Origin: Georgenia muralis
GTDB taxonomy: Bacteria; Actinomycetota; Actinomycetes; Actinomycetales; Actinomycetaceae
DNA: 64,000 bases
Direction: 5' to 3'
Assembly (NCBI RefSeq): GCF_003814705.1
Contig: NZ_RKRA01000001.1
Coordinates: 3,354,776 to 3,418,775 of the forward strand
The notes beneath the pieces were generated by a model, which was not told the DNA's origin, did no database searches, and saw only the letters and a program-made list of their open reading frames with translations. Below are positions 45,676 to 55,404 of the stretch, one piece after another. How positions within the stretch are numbered: position 1 is the first letter of the stretch; each line of letters opens with the position of its first letter. The translations under genes were made by a program, and so were the position numbers.

Positions 45676-46811
45676 TGACGTCACCAAGCACCAGCACGAT
45701 GCGGTACATCCCCCGCGAGTTCGAGCCTGACTGGGCGGTCGCTCCAGGCTCGATGATCCAAGAGACACTGGAGGACCTGCGGTTCACCCAGGCGGACGTG
45801 GCGGCCCGCGCAAGCATCAGCGCGAAGCACCTCAACCAGGTGATCAAGGCGCATGTTCCGCTCTCCCCCGAGGTTGCAGTCGCGCTGGAGCGGGTGCTCG
45901 GAGTACCCGCGGACCATTGGCTCGCACTCGAGGCAACGTGGCAGGCCCACAAGGCCCGCGAGAACTCGGCCGTCTCCTTCGCCGGCCTCGCATCGTGGCT
46001 GAGCCGCTTCCCAAACGAGGTGCTGCGAGAGCGGAAGCTCGTCGACACCAAGGCCTCAGTCGCCGCGCGCGCAGATTCACTTCTTAGATTCTTCCAGGTC
46101 GCCGACACGACGGCCTTCGAGAAGGTCTGGCTCACACCACAGGCGAACTACAAGAGGAGCCAGAAGTTCGCAATCGATCCATACGCGACCGCACTCTGGC
46201 TCCGGCTTGCTGAAGTTGCAGCAGAAGACTTTAGAGTAGAATGCCCCCCGTATGATGCCGGCAAACTTCGGGCGCTCTCACGCATGCTGCCGCCCCTGAC
46301 TCGCGAACCAATCCCTACCGGTTTCAAGAGTGCCCAGACCCTCCTCAAGAAGGCAGGCGTTCTTCTGGTCTTCGTTCCAGGGATCGCCGACACTCGAATC
46401 ACCGGAGCCTCCAGATGGCTCGCCTCGAACCATCCGGTGATTGCACTGTCAGGGCGCTACAAGTACCTCGACGTCTTTTGGTTCGCGCTCTTGCACGAGA
46501 TCGGGCACGTCCTCCTGCACCCAAAGCGGGCGACATATCTCGACGTCGACGTCGGCGGCGCGCACGACGACGAGGACCTGCAGGAGACAGCCGCTAACAG
46601 ATTCGCTAGCGAAATCATCCTCGACGAGGCTCTCCGGCGTGAGCTCGAGGAGCTCAACACTGATGACCAGTTGCAGTCGCTCGCACGGCGCGCCGGAGTC
46701 TCACCGGGAGTGATTGCTGGTCAGTACGGCCATGCGACGGGTGACTGGAGGAAGTTCGGGAAACTACGACCCCGAGCGGATTTCGCCGCGGTCCTCTCAG
46801 TCGCCCTTTGA
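45675..46811 (+). CDS. HigA-type antitoxin fused to an ImmA/IrrE metallopeptidase
   Basis: 378 residues. HigA-like helix-turn-helix at about 25-85 (MIQETLEDLRFTQADVAARA, SISAKHLNQVIKAHVPLSPE, LERVLGVPADHWLALEA). The C-terminal ImmA/IrrE domain has the zinc motif WFALLHEIGHVLLHPK (H274-E-x-x-H278) and the downstream helix DLQETAANRFASEIILDE. Such fusions can destroy their own or a partner repressor on a stress signal. It probably binds the two TTTACC palindromes upstream. Confidence 0.88.
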   Translation: MTSPSTSTMRYIPREFEPDWAVAPGSMIQETLEDLRFTQADVAARASISAKHLNQVIKAHVPLSPEVAVALERVLGVPADHWLALEATWQAHKARENSAVSFAGLASWLSRFPNEVLRERKLVDTKASVAARADSLLRFFQVADTTAFEKVWLTPQANYKRSQKFAIDPYATALWLRLAEVAAEDFRVECPPYDAGKLRALSRMLPPLTREPIPTGFKSAQTLLKKAGVLLVFVPGIADTRITGASRWLASNHPVIALSGRYKYLDVFWFALLHEIGHVLLHPKRATYLDVDVGGAHDDEDLQETAANRFASEIILDEALRRELEELNTDDQLQSLARRAGVSPGVIAGQYGHATGDWRKFGKLRPRADFAAVLSVAL

Positions 46812-47067
46812 CGCTTTAGAGCTGTCGATCGGCAGGCAGCGTCAGTGAACTCAGCTCAGACCCAGTGGATGTGTCGTGCTGTCGAAGAACTGCACTGCGT
46901 GCCCGGAGAACAGCCGCTTCATCGTAGGGGGAGAGCCTTCCCTTCGGACCCGACGACGTGAGCCCGTAAGTGCAGGATGAATGTCAGTCGCGGGTGAGAC
47001 GCTGTCCCCGGAACGACGGACAAGCGCACAATCGCACTGAGACCGATGATCGGGGCCCGAAGGACGC
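46812..47067. other. Intergenic region before hsdM
   Basis: No gene seen; presumed promoter of the restriction operon. Confidence 0.4.
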
Positions 47068-48612
47068 ATGATCAGCCAGACACAGTCGCAGCACGACGTG
47101 GAACAGAGCACGCTCGAGGAGCTGGAGTCGCGCCTGTGGGCAGCGGCGAACGCCCTGCGCGGCCCTGTCGACCCGGCCGACTTCAAGACCTACGTCTTCC
47201 CAATGCTGTTCTGGAAGTGGCTCTCCGATACCTGGGCGTACGAGCACGACCAGGCGGTCGAGAAGTACGGCGACGACCTCGACGACGAGATCGAGGCCGA
47301 CGAGCACCGCTTCGTCCTGCCCGAGGGCGCGTCCTGGTACGACGTCACCACCCGCACCGCCGGCAACCTCGGCGCCCATGTCCAGCAGGCGTTCACCGAC
47401 ATCGAGCAGGCCAACCCCAAGGCCCTCGCACGGATCTTCGGGGACGCGAACTGGGCCGACCAGGACCGCATCCCCGCCCACGCGATCCTCGGCATCGTCA
47501 AGGCGTTCAACCAGATCAGGCTCTCCCCCGACCGGGTCAGCTCGGACCTGCTCGGTCAGGGGTATGAGTACCTGCTGAAGAACTTCGCCGACTCGTCGGG
47601 AAAGAAGGCCGGCGAGTTCTTCACGCCCCGCTCCGTCGTCCACCTCCTCGTCGACGTCCTCCAGCCCACGGAGGCGGAGACCGTGTACGACCCGGCGTGC
47701 GGGTCCGGCGGCATGCTGGTCTCGACGATCGGCAAGCTTCGCGCGGATGGCCTGCAGTACCAGTCGCTGAACCTGTACGGCCAGGAGGTCAACCTCACCA
47801 CGTCCGCGATCGCTCGGATGAACCTGATCCTGAACGGGTTCGACTCCTCCCGCATCGCCCGCGGCGACACCCTGCGCGACCCCAAGCACCGCACCGTGGC
47901 AGGGAACCTGCGCCGCTTCGATGTCGTCATCGCCAACCCGCCCTTCTCGCTGAAGGACTGGGGTGCGGAGAACTGGGCGACGGACCCGCGCGCGTTCTGC
48001 GGCGTCCCGCCAGCCGGCAACGCCGACTACGCGTGGGTCCAGCACATGGTCGCCTCGATGAAGGGCCGCACCGGCCGCGCCGGTGTCGTCATGCCGCTCG
48101 GTGTCCTCTTCCGCGGCGGCAAGGAAGCCACGATCCGCAAGTGCATCGTCGAGGCCGACCAGCTCGAGGCCGTCATCGCCCTGCCGACGGGCCTGTTCTA
48201 CTCGACCGGCATCCCCGCCTGCATCCTCATCTTTCGGTCGGAGAAGCTCGCCGAGCGTCAGGGGCACGTCCTCTTCGTCGACGCCGCCGCGAGGTTCGTC
48301 AAGGGCAAGAACCAGAACACGATGTCCGACGACGACGTCGCCGCCGCCGTCGCCGCATACCGCACCGGCATCGACCCCGACGGCGAGGACCAGGGCGTCA
48401 ACGTCCGCCTCGTGCCGCTGGAGGAGATCGCCGGCAACGACTTCGACCTCAACATCGGCCGGTACGTGCGCGCCGAATCAGCCGAGGAGCTCGACCTCGA
48501 GACCGCCCTGGTGCGCTACCAGGAGGCCCGCGCGGAGCGCATCACCGCCGAGGAGGCCCTCTTCGCCCGCCTCGCCGCCGCCGGCATCGCCGACCTCGGA
48601 GGCGTCCAGTGA
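47068..48612 (+). CDS. hsdM: Type I restriction-modification, methyltransferase subunit
   Basis: 514 residues, N6-adenine methyltransferase. The N-terminal HsdM helical domain starts STLEELESRLWAAANALRGP. SAM motif I is VYDPACGSGGMLVSTIGKL (D208-G215) and the catalytic motif is VVIANPPFSLKD (N290-F293). GQGYEYLLKNFADSSGKKAG and EFFTPRSVVHLLVDVL are typical. ATG 47068 lies after CGAAGGACGC. Ends in a GTGA overlap with hsdS. Confidence 0.97.
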   Translation: MISQTQSQHDVEQSTLEELESRLWAAANALRGPVDPADFKTYVFPMLFWKWLSDTWAYEHDQAVEKYGDDLDDEIEADEHRFVLPEGASWYDVTTRTAGNLGAHVQQAFTDIEQANPKALARIFGDANWADQDRIPAHAILGIVKAFNQIRLSPDRVSSDLLGQGYEYLLKNFADSSGKKAGEFFTPRSVVHLLVDVLQPTEAETVYDPACGSGGMLVSTIGKLRADGLQYQSLNLYGQEVNLTTSAIARMNLILNGFDSSRIARGDTLRDPKHRTVAGNLRRFDVVIANPPFSLKDWGAENWATDPRAFCGVPPAGNADYAWVQHMVASMKGRTGRAGVVMPLGVLFRGGKEATIRKCIVEADQLEAVIALPTGLFYSTGIPACILIFRSEKLAERQGHVLFVDAAARFVKGKNQNTMSDDDVAAAVAAYRTGIDPDGEDQGVNVRLVPLEEIAGNDFDLNIGRYVRAESAEELDLETALVRYQEARAERITAEEALFARLAAAGIADLGGVQ

Positions 48613-49811
48613 ACGGCTTGCGAAGGGTCCCCCTCGGCGATGTCGTCACTCGCATCAAGCGCAAAGCGACGTCGCAGACACGCGTAATGACGGTCGCCGC
48701 AGACCGAGGCTTGGTCGACCAGGAGAACTTCTTCACCAAGAAGGTTGCGAGCAAGAACCTCACGACCTACTACGTCGTCGAGCGAGGCGACCTCGTCTAC
48801 AACAAGAGCAGCTCGAAGGATGCACCGTTCGGGGTCGTGGCCCGCATGACCGAGGGCGAGCCTGGAGTCGTCACACCGCTTTACATTTGCTTCAGAGCGG
48901 ACACTGACTTTGTGACGCCGGAGTTCCTCGAACTCGCCTGCAACTCGTCGACCTTCTTCGCCTCGCTTGCTGGAAAGCTTCGGGAAGGCGCCCGTAGTCA
49001 CGGTCTGCTCAACGTCCGCCTTGAGGAGTTCTTCGCCGCACAAGTGCTCCTACCACCGCTCGACGTGCAGCGTCGGATCGTCGACCTGATCGGCGCGCTC
49101 GACGACAACATCGAGGCCTCCGTAGCCGAGCTCGGTGAAGGGCGCACCCTTCTTGACGCCACTAGGACAGCCGTCCTGTCCGAGATCCCCTCATCGGGGT
49201 CGATCGCAGAGGTACTGACGAAGGCAAAGGCGGGCGGGACCCCGAGCAGATCACGTCCGGATTACTACGGCGGCAAGGTTCCGTGGCTCAAGTCTGGTGA
49301 GGTCGCTGGTCGTTCGATCGTCGAGACGGAGGAGACGATTACCGAATCGGCGATTCGGGACTCGAGCGCGTGGATGGTGCCACCGGGGGCGGTCGTGATC
49401 GCGATGTACGGAGCGACTGCTGCCCAGGTCGGACGCACTGCTTCGGAGCTGGCGACCAATCAGGCCGTGCTTGCGTTGGTGCCAGACAACTCCGCGATCG
49501 ACGGCCGCTTTCTGTATCACTGGGCCTCAAACGCCAGCGCGCGGCTCAAGCACGCCGCCACAGGAGCGGCTCAGGCAAATCTCTCCAAGGAGGTGGTTCT
49601 GCGCCTCCTGGAGCGGCCACTCGTTGATATTGGCGAGCAACGCGATGTGGTCAACATCCTCGACGCAATCGCCGATGTTGAATCGACAATCTCACGACAC
49701 CTCGCTGCGTCGAGAGAGTTTCGTGCCAACCTAATCCCCGCGCTGTTGTCCGGTGCGGTGGAGATCCCCGAGTCGTACGACGAGCTGTTCGGTCTGCAGG
49801 AGGCGGTATGA
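48609..49811 (+). CDS. hsdS: Type I restriction-modification, specificity subunit
   Basis: 400 residues with two target-recognition domains joined by conserved helices: the first ends LLPPLDVQRRIVDLIGALDD, the second begins IAEVLTKAKAGGTPSRSRPD, YYGGKVPWLKSGEVAGRSI and ends ERPLVDIGEQRDVVNILDAI. The two half-site domains differ, as expected for a bipartite target; the sequence cannot be predicted. Base composition is slightly lower in GC than in hsdM, which is usual for hsdS. GTG 48609 start; ATGA overlap to hsdR. Confidence 0.93.
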   Translation: MNGLRRVPLGDVVTRIKRKATSQTRVMTVAADRGLVDQENFFTKKVASKNLTTYYVVERGDLVYNKSSSKDAPFGVVARMTEGEPGVVTPLYICFRADTDFVTPEFLELACNSSTFFASLAGKLREGARSHGLLNVRLEEFFAAQVLLPPLDVQRRIVDLIGALDDNIEASVAELGEGRTLLDATRTAVLSEIPSSGSIAEVLTKAKAGGTPSRSRPDYYGGKVPWLKSGEVAGRSIVETEETITESAIRDSSAWMVPPGAVVIAMYGATAAQVGRTASELATNQAVLALVPDNSAIDGRFLYHWASNASARLKHAATGAAQANLSKEVVLRLLERPLVDIGEQRDVVNILDAIADVESTISRHLAASREFRANLIPALLSGAVEIPESYDELFGLQEAV

Positions 49812-52800
49812 GCACGGGTTTCACGGAGGCGAGCACGATCCAGAAGGCGCTGGTGAAGTGGGCTGTCGAGGGCGGGTGGACGCAAGTCCCCGGTGACGAA
49901 CTCCCACGGCACACCACCGACGTCCTCATCACCGACTGGGTCGTCGACGCCCTCGTTCGGCTCAACCCTGACCTGGACCGGGCCGGGGACAACGTCAGCA
50001 TCATCGTCGCCGAGCTGCGCGCCGCGGTGATCTCCGCCGGGTCGGACGGCCTCCTCGCCGCGAACGAACTGATGACGACCATCCTGCGGGGGAACCGCAC
50101 GTTCAAGGACGTAGCGACGAGCAAGTCGGTCCCGCGCCGGTTCATCGACTTCGACGACCCAGCCTCGAACCAGTATGTCGTCGCCGACGAGGTCACCCTC
50201 GGGTCTCGCCGGTTCGACGTCGTCTTCTACGTCAACGGCTTCCCCCTCGTCGTCATCGAGACGAAGACCCCGGTGGGGAAGAAGATCACGTGGCTCAACG
50301 CCGCGAAGGACCTCGTCGACGTCTACCAGGACGACTACCCGTCCTTCTTCGCAACCAACCTGTTCCAGGTCGCGACCGACGGGCACGACTTGCGCTACGG
50401 CGCCGTCGCCGAACCCGCGCAGGCGTGGTCGAGGTGGGGCGACATGGACGGCGACCCGGCCCTGATCGGCCCGCAGCGGGTCGAGCGGGACGCCCGCCTG
50501 TTGCTCGACCCGTTCATGGTGCTGCGGATCCTGCGCTCGTACACCCTGTTCGCGCACTCCGGCGTGGCCGGCTCCCGCAAGCTCCTCCCCCGCTACCCGC
50601 AGGTCCAGGCCGCGGAGGCCATCCACGACAAGGTCCTCACCGGCCGGCCCGGTGGGCTCATCTGGCACTACCAGGGGTCGGGGAAGACGTTCCTGTCGCT
50701 GTTCGCCGCGCTGCGGCTGCTGAACGACCCGCACGCCGGCGACCCGACCGTCATCATGCTGGTGGACCGCACACAGCTCGCCTCGCAGGCGAAGGAGACG
50801 TTCCTGACCGGCGGCATGCCCCGCCTGGAGGCCCCGCAGCGCTCCGAGGAGCTGCACGACCTGCTCCGTGGGGACTACCGCGGCATCATAGTCACCACGA
50901 TCCACAAGTTCGCGGAGGCCGGGTTCCTCAACGCCCGCGACAACATCGTCGTCCTCGTCGACGAGGCCCACCGGACCCAGGAGGGCAATCTCGGCACCCA
51001 GCTGCGCGCCGCCGTGCCGAACGCGCGGTTCTTCGGCATGACGGGCACCCCGATCGCGGACACGGACCGGAACACGTTCAAGCTGTTCGGCGACCCGGGC
51101 GACCCCGGGTTCGTGATGAGCACGTATGAGCCGGAACGCTCCATCGCCGACGGCACCACCGTGCCGGTGTACGTCGAGTCCCGCCGGGTCGGGTTCGACC
51201 TCGACCAGGACGCCCTCGACGCCGCCGACGAAGAGCTCGCCGAGCAGGAGGGCCTGACTGAGGATCAGCACGCCTACATCGCGTCCAAGGTCGCGCGGAA
51301 GAAGGTCTTCTTCTCCAACCCCGACCGGGTCGCCGCTGTCTGCGTCGACATCGTGGACCACTACCGGGCCAAGTTCGCCCCCCTCGGCCTCAAGGCGCAG
51401 GTCGTCGCCCTCGACCGCGAGATGGTCGTCGCCTACAAGGACGGCCTCGAGCGCGTCATCACCGACCGGGGCCTGCCGTACACGGTCGAGCTGAACATGA
51501 CCGTCACCGGCGGCAAGGACGACCCGTACGCGAAGTACGAGCTCGACGAGGCCGCCGAGGAGAAGCAGAAGAAGCGCTTCACCGACCCCGACGACCCGCT
51601 CACGTTCCTCGTCGTCACCGCGAAGCTCATGACGGGGTTCGACGCCCCGAACGAGGGCGTCATCTACCTCGACAAGCCGCTGACCCGGCACACCCTGTTC
51701 CAGGCGATCACCCGCCCGAACCGCAAGTACACCTCCCCCGACGGGGCGGTGAAGGACTACGGCCTCGTCGTGGACTACCTCGGCATGGACAAGGCGATCG
51801 ACAACGCCCTGCGCACCCCCGACCTGGACACCCCCGGGCAGAAGCGCACCGTCGGCGTCAACGAGCTCGCCGGCCGGTTCGTCGTCCAGATCGCCACGAC
51901 GATGACCCGGTTCGCCGGCATCGACCCCGACGACGACTCCTTCGAGGCCCTCACCGCCGCCCTGCAGGCCATCGGCGTTGGCGACGCCCGCGACGACTTC
52001 GCCGCCAAGTTCCTCAAGCTGCAGGGCATGTGGGAGTTCCTCGACCCGCACCCCATTCTGGCCAAGTACGCGGCCGAGTACCGGTGGCTGGCAAAGGTCT
52101 ACGACGCCGCCCGCCCGCACGACGCCGCCCACGAGCTGCTGTGGGCCCGGGTCGGCCCGAAGACGATCGCCCTGGTCCACCAGCACATGGAGAACATCAC
52201 CGTCACCCACCGCGGCGGCCGCGCCATCATCGAACCCGCCGCCCTGATCGCCCTGCGGGACCTCACTGACGACGGCACGGTCGAGCCGCCTACCGACGGC
52301 GGTGAGGACAAGCCGGCGGAGGAGATGACGGTCGAGGAGGTCCTCGACTCTATCGAGGCCCGCATCCAGCGGCGCCTAACCACCTCGGCTCACAAGGGCG
52401 TGTACGAGTCTCTCGCGAAGCGGCTCGAGCTGCTGCGCCAGCAGATGCTCGCCCAGCCCGACGACGCCGTCGGCTACCTGATGAAGGCGTTCGACGTCGC
52501 GAAGCTGACCGTGCGTGCCGAACGCATGGAGGACGAGGGCACCCTCGCCGGGAACGAGGCCCTGTTCGACCCAAACATCGGCGCCCTGTCCCAGATCGTC
52601 GCCGAGAACAAGCCTGCCGGTGTCGACGTCGTCGTGGAGAAGCTCGCCGCCGAGATCGACGCCATCGTCAAGCTCGTCGCCTTCACCGGCTGGACGGAGA
52701 AGGACGAGGGCGCCAAGAAGGTCAAGTCCGAGCTCCGCGTCCTCCTCAAGCGCTACGGCCTGCCCATCAAGGGCGAACCGTTCGACTCCGCCTATGCCTA

Positions 52801-52819
52801 CATCCGCGAGAACTATTGA
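49808..52819 (+). CDS. hsdR: Type I restriction-modification, restriction subunit
   Basis: 1003 residues. The nuclease domain has RRFDVVFYVNGFPLVVIETK (D137, E151-x-K153). The translocase motor has Walker A GLIWHYQGSGKTFLSLFAAL (about 288-294), DEAH-box VVLVDEAHRTQEG, motif III FFGMTGTPI and motif VI LFQAITRPNRKY. Cleaves unmodified phage DNA after ATP-driven translocation. All motifs are intact, so the hsdMSR set should be active. Confidence 0.97.
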   Translation: MSTGFTEASTIQKALVKWAVEGGWTQVPGDELPRHTTDVLITDWVVDALVRLNPDLDRAGDNVSIIVAELRAAVISAGSDGLLAANELMTTILRGNRTFKDVATSKSVPRRFIDFDDPASNQYVVADEVTLGSRRFDVVFYVNGFPLVVIETKTPVGKKITWLNAAKDLVDVYQDDYPSFFATNLFQVATDGHDLRYGAVAEPAQAWSRWGDMDGDPALIGPQRVERDARLLLDPFMVLRILRSYTLFAHSGVAGSRKLLPRYPQVQAAEAIHDKVLTGRPGGLIWHYQGSGKTFLSLFAALRLLNDPHAGDPTVIMLVDRTQLASQAKETFLTGGMPRLEAPQRSEELHDLLRGDYRGIIVTTIHKFAEAGFLNARDNIVVLVDEAHRTQEGNLGTQLRAAVPNARFFGMTGTPIADTDRNTFKLFGDPGDPGFVMSTYEPERSIADGTTVPVYVESRRVGFDLDQDALDAADEELAEQEGLTEDQHAYIASKVARKKVFFSNPDRVAAVCVDIVDHYRAKFAPLGLKAQVVALDREMVVAYKDGLERVITDRGLPYTVELNMTVTGGKDDPYAKYELDEAAEEKQKKRFTDPDDPLTFLVVTAKLMTGFDAPNEGVIYLDKPLTRHTLFQAITRPNRKYTSPDGAVKDYGLVVDYLGMDKAIDNALRTPDLDTPGQKRTVGVNELAGRFVVQIATTMTRFAGIDPDDDSFEALTAALQAIGVGDARDDFAAKFLKLQGMWEFLDPHPILAKYAAEYRWLAKVYDAARPHDAAHELLWARVGPKTIALVHQHMENITVTHRGGRAIIEPAALIALRDLTDDGTVEPPTDGGEDKPAEEMTVEEVLDSIEARIQRRLTTSAHKGVYESLAKRLELLRQQMLAQPDDAVGYLMKAFDVAKLTVRAERMEDEGTLAGNEALFDPNIGALSQIVAENKPAGVDVVVEKLAAEIDAIVKLVAFTGWTEKDEGAKKVKSELRVLLKRYGLPIKGEPFDSAYAYIRENY

Positions 52820-53091
52820 TGACGACGCGGGACTCGGGACTGCCGTTCACAGTGCAGCTGGCCGACGACGGCAGCGACCCGATCGAGATCCACGACCACC
52901 TCACTTCGCTGCGGATGTCGGTGATCCAAGAGGGCACCGTCGGCGCCCTCGACGAGGACGCCTGGAACGTGCCCGGCGCTCACGAATCTGCCATATACGT
53001 TGGTCCAGGTGTTCCCGGAAGCGGCGAATGGGAGTTTATCGAGGTGCATTGCCTGCCGTGGATCTTGGACAAGACCCCTCCGATGGACTGA
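52819..53091 (+). CDS. Small protein coupled to hsdR
   Basis: 90 residues, ATG 52819 in a TGATG overlap with the hsdR stop. Contains SGLPFTVQLADDGSDPIEIH, RMSVIQEGTVGALDEDAWNV and ESAIYVGPGVPGSGEWEFIE; beta-rich, no known family recognised. Its coupling to hsdR suggests an accessory of the restriction system, but it could instead be a companion of the convergent JAB gene. Function unknown. Confidence 0.65.
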   Translation: MTTRDSGLPFTVQLADDGSDPIEIHDHLTSLRMSVIQEGTVGALDEDAWNVPGAHESAIYVGPGVPGSGEWEFIEVHCLPWILDKTPPMD

Positions 53092-53099
53092 CTCCGCGG

Positions 53100-53624
53100 C
53101 TATCGCTTCCGACCACCGACATCGTCATCCCATACCGCTAGCTGCGGGACGGGGGCTGTGACGGTGGTGACCGCAATCCCCAAGAGCAGAGGTACGCGCT
53201 CCACCCTGAAAGCGCCAAGGGACCACTTATTGGACATACCTGCCAGGATTAACATCACGGCGTTGGGGCACCTCGCGGCAGCGTGATTCGCGATGCTCAG
53301 AAGCGTGCCGCGATCCGTCAGGCTCATCCTGGTACTTCCACGGGGATGCGTGTGCCAGTCACCCAGGTAGGAGACGCGACGACCAGACTCGGCGTAAATC
53401 CGCGCGATCTCGCCCTCTTGCCACTCACTGTCGGGATGGAATGCGGCGGGCCGGTGCACCGCGGCAGGACCTGGGCCGACGACGGTGTGAATGTGCACAC
53501 GTCCGCCCAACTCCCATCCCATGAGGACCCCGCCCGTCTCCATCGGGAAGGCACGACTCGCTTCGCTTGTCAGAGTTGCGGCGGCCGCGGGCTCGATGGT
53601 CAGGACGACCGGTGTTTGCCGCAC
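53100..53624 (-). CDS. JAB/MPN metallo-isopeptidase (Cap3/DUB-like)
   Basis: 174 residues. JAMM zinc site complete: E29 in PMETGGVLMGWELG and H-x-H-x7-S-x2-D in LGDWHTHPRGSTRMSLTD (H91, H93, S101, D104). Predicted to cleave isopeptide bonds or trim the modifier that the E2-E1 enzyme attaches. GTG 53624 overlaps the E2-E1 gene by 25 bases and has CAGGAC just upstream. Last gene of the cassette. Confidence 0.88.
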   Translation of the reverse strand: MRQTPVVLTIEPAAAATLTSEASRAFPMETGGVLMGWELGGRVHIHTVVGPGPAAVHRPAAFHPDSEWQEGEIARIYAESGRRVSYLGDWHTHPRGSTRMSLTDRGTLLSIANHAAARCPNAVMLILAGMSNKWSLGAFRVERVPLLLGIAVTTVTAPVPQLAVWDDDVGGRKR

Positions 53625-55399
53625 GTGTCCTGCTGGGTGATTGGGGTGTGCTCGAACATGGGCATGATCGGCACTCCATCTGCCTCTCTCGTGCGAACAG
53701 AGTAGACACCAGACTGCTGACGACCGGCGAGCATCCCGGCAGCGGTTCGTACGGCTAGGAGGGCGATCTCCGTGAGATCGATACTCGACCCCACGAAAGT
53801 GGGCTCTGCACAGCCGACAGGCTGCCACCACTCTTCCTGGTCCGCTGGCAAGCGAGGCAGGCCGCCATTGCCGAGTGCGGCCAGATAGCAGCCGTAGCAC
53901 CAGTCGGCACCCGCCGGTACCGCTACCACCTCACCTGCCCAGGCACCGTTGGTTCCGTGAACCGAGACCCAGTCCTTTCCGGCACGCTGGGCGAGTTCAG
54001 CGGTCAGGCGTTGAGTCGGGAGGTCTGCCGACGCATCGATGAGGATGTCCGTAGTAGAGATCCGCTCAATGAAGTCGGCGTGGTCCGATGGCACGGAAAT
54101 GACCGCGCCGACGGAAAGGTTCGAGGCGCCTACCTGAATGAACGGGTTGATGCGCCTCACCAGACTAGCGACCCCCGAAGCCTTCGGAAGTCCACTCTCC
54201 GTGGTGGTGCACGCATGGCGAGCGGCGTTGCCCGGCTCCATGACATCGCGGTCCATCAGGAACATAGATCGGATACCGTTGCGCGCTAGCTGCTCTGCAA
54301 CGACGCTCCCCAATGCCCCAACTCCAATGATGAGAGCTGACTTGTGGCTCAGGTCTTCAAGGTTACGGGGAACCCGTGCCCGGATGTCTTTCTCTCCCGT
54401 TCTGACAGCCCGGATGAGGTGATACGTCCAAGGTTGTGGCTTCGTCCCTGGCAGCTGTTGTCTGCGTCTCTGGGCACGGTTTCCCGCGGCCTGAGTTCCG
54501 GGTCGGCGGCGTATCACGAGCAGCCACCCAGTGCCCGAAACGCCGGGACCGTGCTCCTCTGGAAACCCGACGAGCCGGGCTTCGAAGTCAACGCCGTTGG
54601 AGTGCTGGGTCGTTGGACTCCCTGCATCGGCCCGGGCGGCCGCGAGCCACACTTCCTCCGGGTCACCGCTCATCACCGGGTCGTCCAGGTACACCCATCG
54701 ACCGTTGCACGGGATGCTGGCCGCGGTTTCCGCCCAGAACCGAGTAATGGCCTCCGGCATCCGTACTGCGTCTGACGCCCCTCGGTCTAGCTCACACACT
54801 AAAAGCACGGTCCGCTGGTGATCCGCAAAGCTAACCGCCCCGTAGACGTCAAGCTCCATCGCGCCGCTTTCGCCTGTCTTGAACGGGCCCCACAAACTGT
54901 CAACGAGTACGACGGAGATGGGCTCGTACGAGTAGTAGACGGCGAAGGGCTCGCCCTGACGCGCCTCGCGGTCCGTGACGCCGCTCCCCTGACCGAGCTC
55001 GATCACATCGCGGAGCTGGTCCCGGAGAAGCCCGGCGAGGCTCATGCCCGGTTCCCAGCCGTCGTGCCCGATTGAACCGTCTCCATCGGGCGCGAGCGTT
55101 CCGACACCTCGCGTGAGGAGGCATAGGTTCTTGGCGAAGGGATGCTGATGGTGAGCCAGGGCGAGCGAGGGTGCAACGACCACAGGCTCCGCGAAGGGGT
55201 AAGCCTGCGGGAAGGTCACGTCGAGGGGCAGTTCCCCAATCCCGGTATAGCTGTCCGGGACTCGGAGGCACATCCGGAGCAAGCCGGCTTCCTCGTCGGC
55301 CGTCTGGCTCACCAGGGAAACCCCGAGCCACTCCAGCCAGTCGATCTCCCACTGGAGCCGCCCAGGGTTCGCCTCCCACCAGGAGGTGGGCTTTCTCAC
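53600..55399 (-). CDS. E2-E1 fusion enzyme (Cap2-like)
   Basis: 599 residues. The E2 domain (1-140) has LDVTFPQAYPFAEPVVVAPS and HHQHPFAKNLCLLTRG with catalytic C93. A linker domain of about 210 residues follows (including an NRAQRRRQQ basic patch). The E1/ThiF domain has SALIIGVGALGSVVAEQLAR (ATP loop at 359-364), DRDVMEPGNAARHACTTT, the pair CYGC near 501-504, and WWQPVGCAEPTFVGSSI with C530 as the likely E1 cysteine. This is the architecture of CBASS Cap2, yet no CD-NTase is nearby. ATG 55399 is 5 bases after the small upstream gene. Confidence 0.88.
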   Translation of the reverse strand: MRKPTSWWEANPGRLQWEIDWLEWLGVSLVSQTADEEAGLLRMCLRVPDSYTGIGELPLDVTFPQAYPFAEPVVVAPSLALAHHQHPFAKNLCLLTRGVGTLAPDGDGSIGHDGWEPGMSLAGLLRDQLRDVIELGQGSGVTDREARQGEPFAVYYSYEPISVVLVDSLWGPFKTGESGAMELDVYGAVSFADHQRTVLLVCELDRGASDAVRMPEAITRFWAETAASIPCNGRWVYLDDPVMSGDPEEVWLAAARADAGSPTTQHSNGVDFEARLVGFPEEHGPGVSGTGWLLVIRRRPGTQAAGNRAQRRRQQLPGTKPQPWTYHLIRAVRTGEKDIRARVPRNLEDLSHKSALIIGVGALGSVVAEQLARNGIRSMFLMDRDVMEPGNAARHACTTTESGLPKASGVASLVRRINPFIQVGASNLSVGAVISVPSDHADFIERISTTDILIDASADLPTQRLTAELAQRAGKDWVSVHGTNGAWAGEVVAVPAGADWCYGCYLAALGNGGLPRLPADQEEWWQPVGCAEPTFVGSSIDLTEIALLAVRTAAGMLAGRQQSGVYSVRTREADGVPIMPMFEHTPITQQDTCGKHRSS

Positions 55400-55404
55400 T
55401 GCTC

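Noticed and set aside
49571-52210. 879-codon minus-strand frame
   Set aside because: Antisense to hsdR, whose motifs are all on the plus strand.
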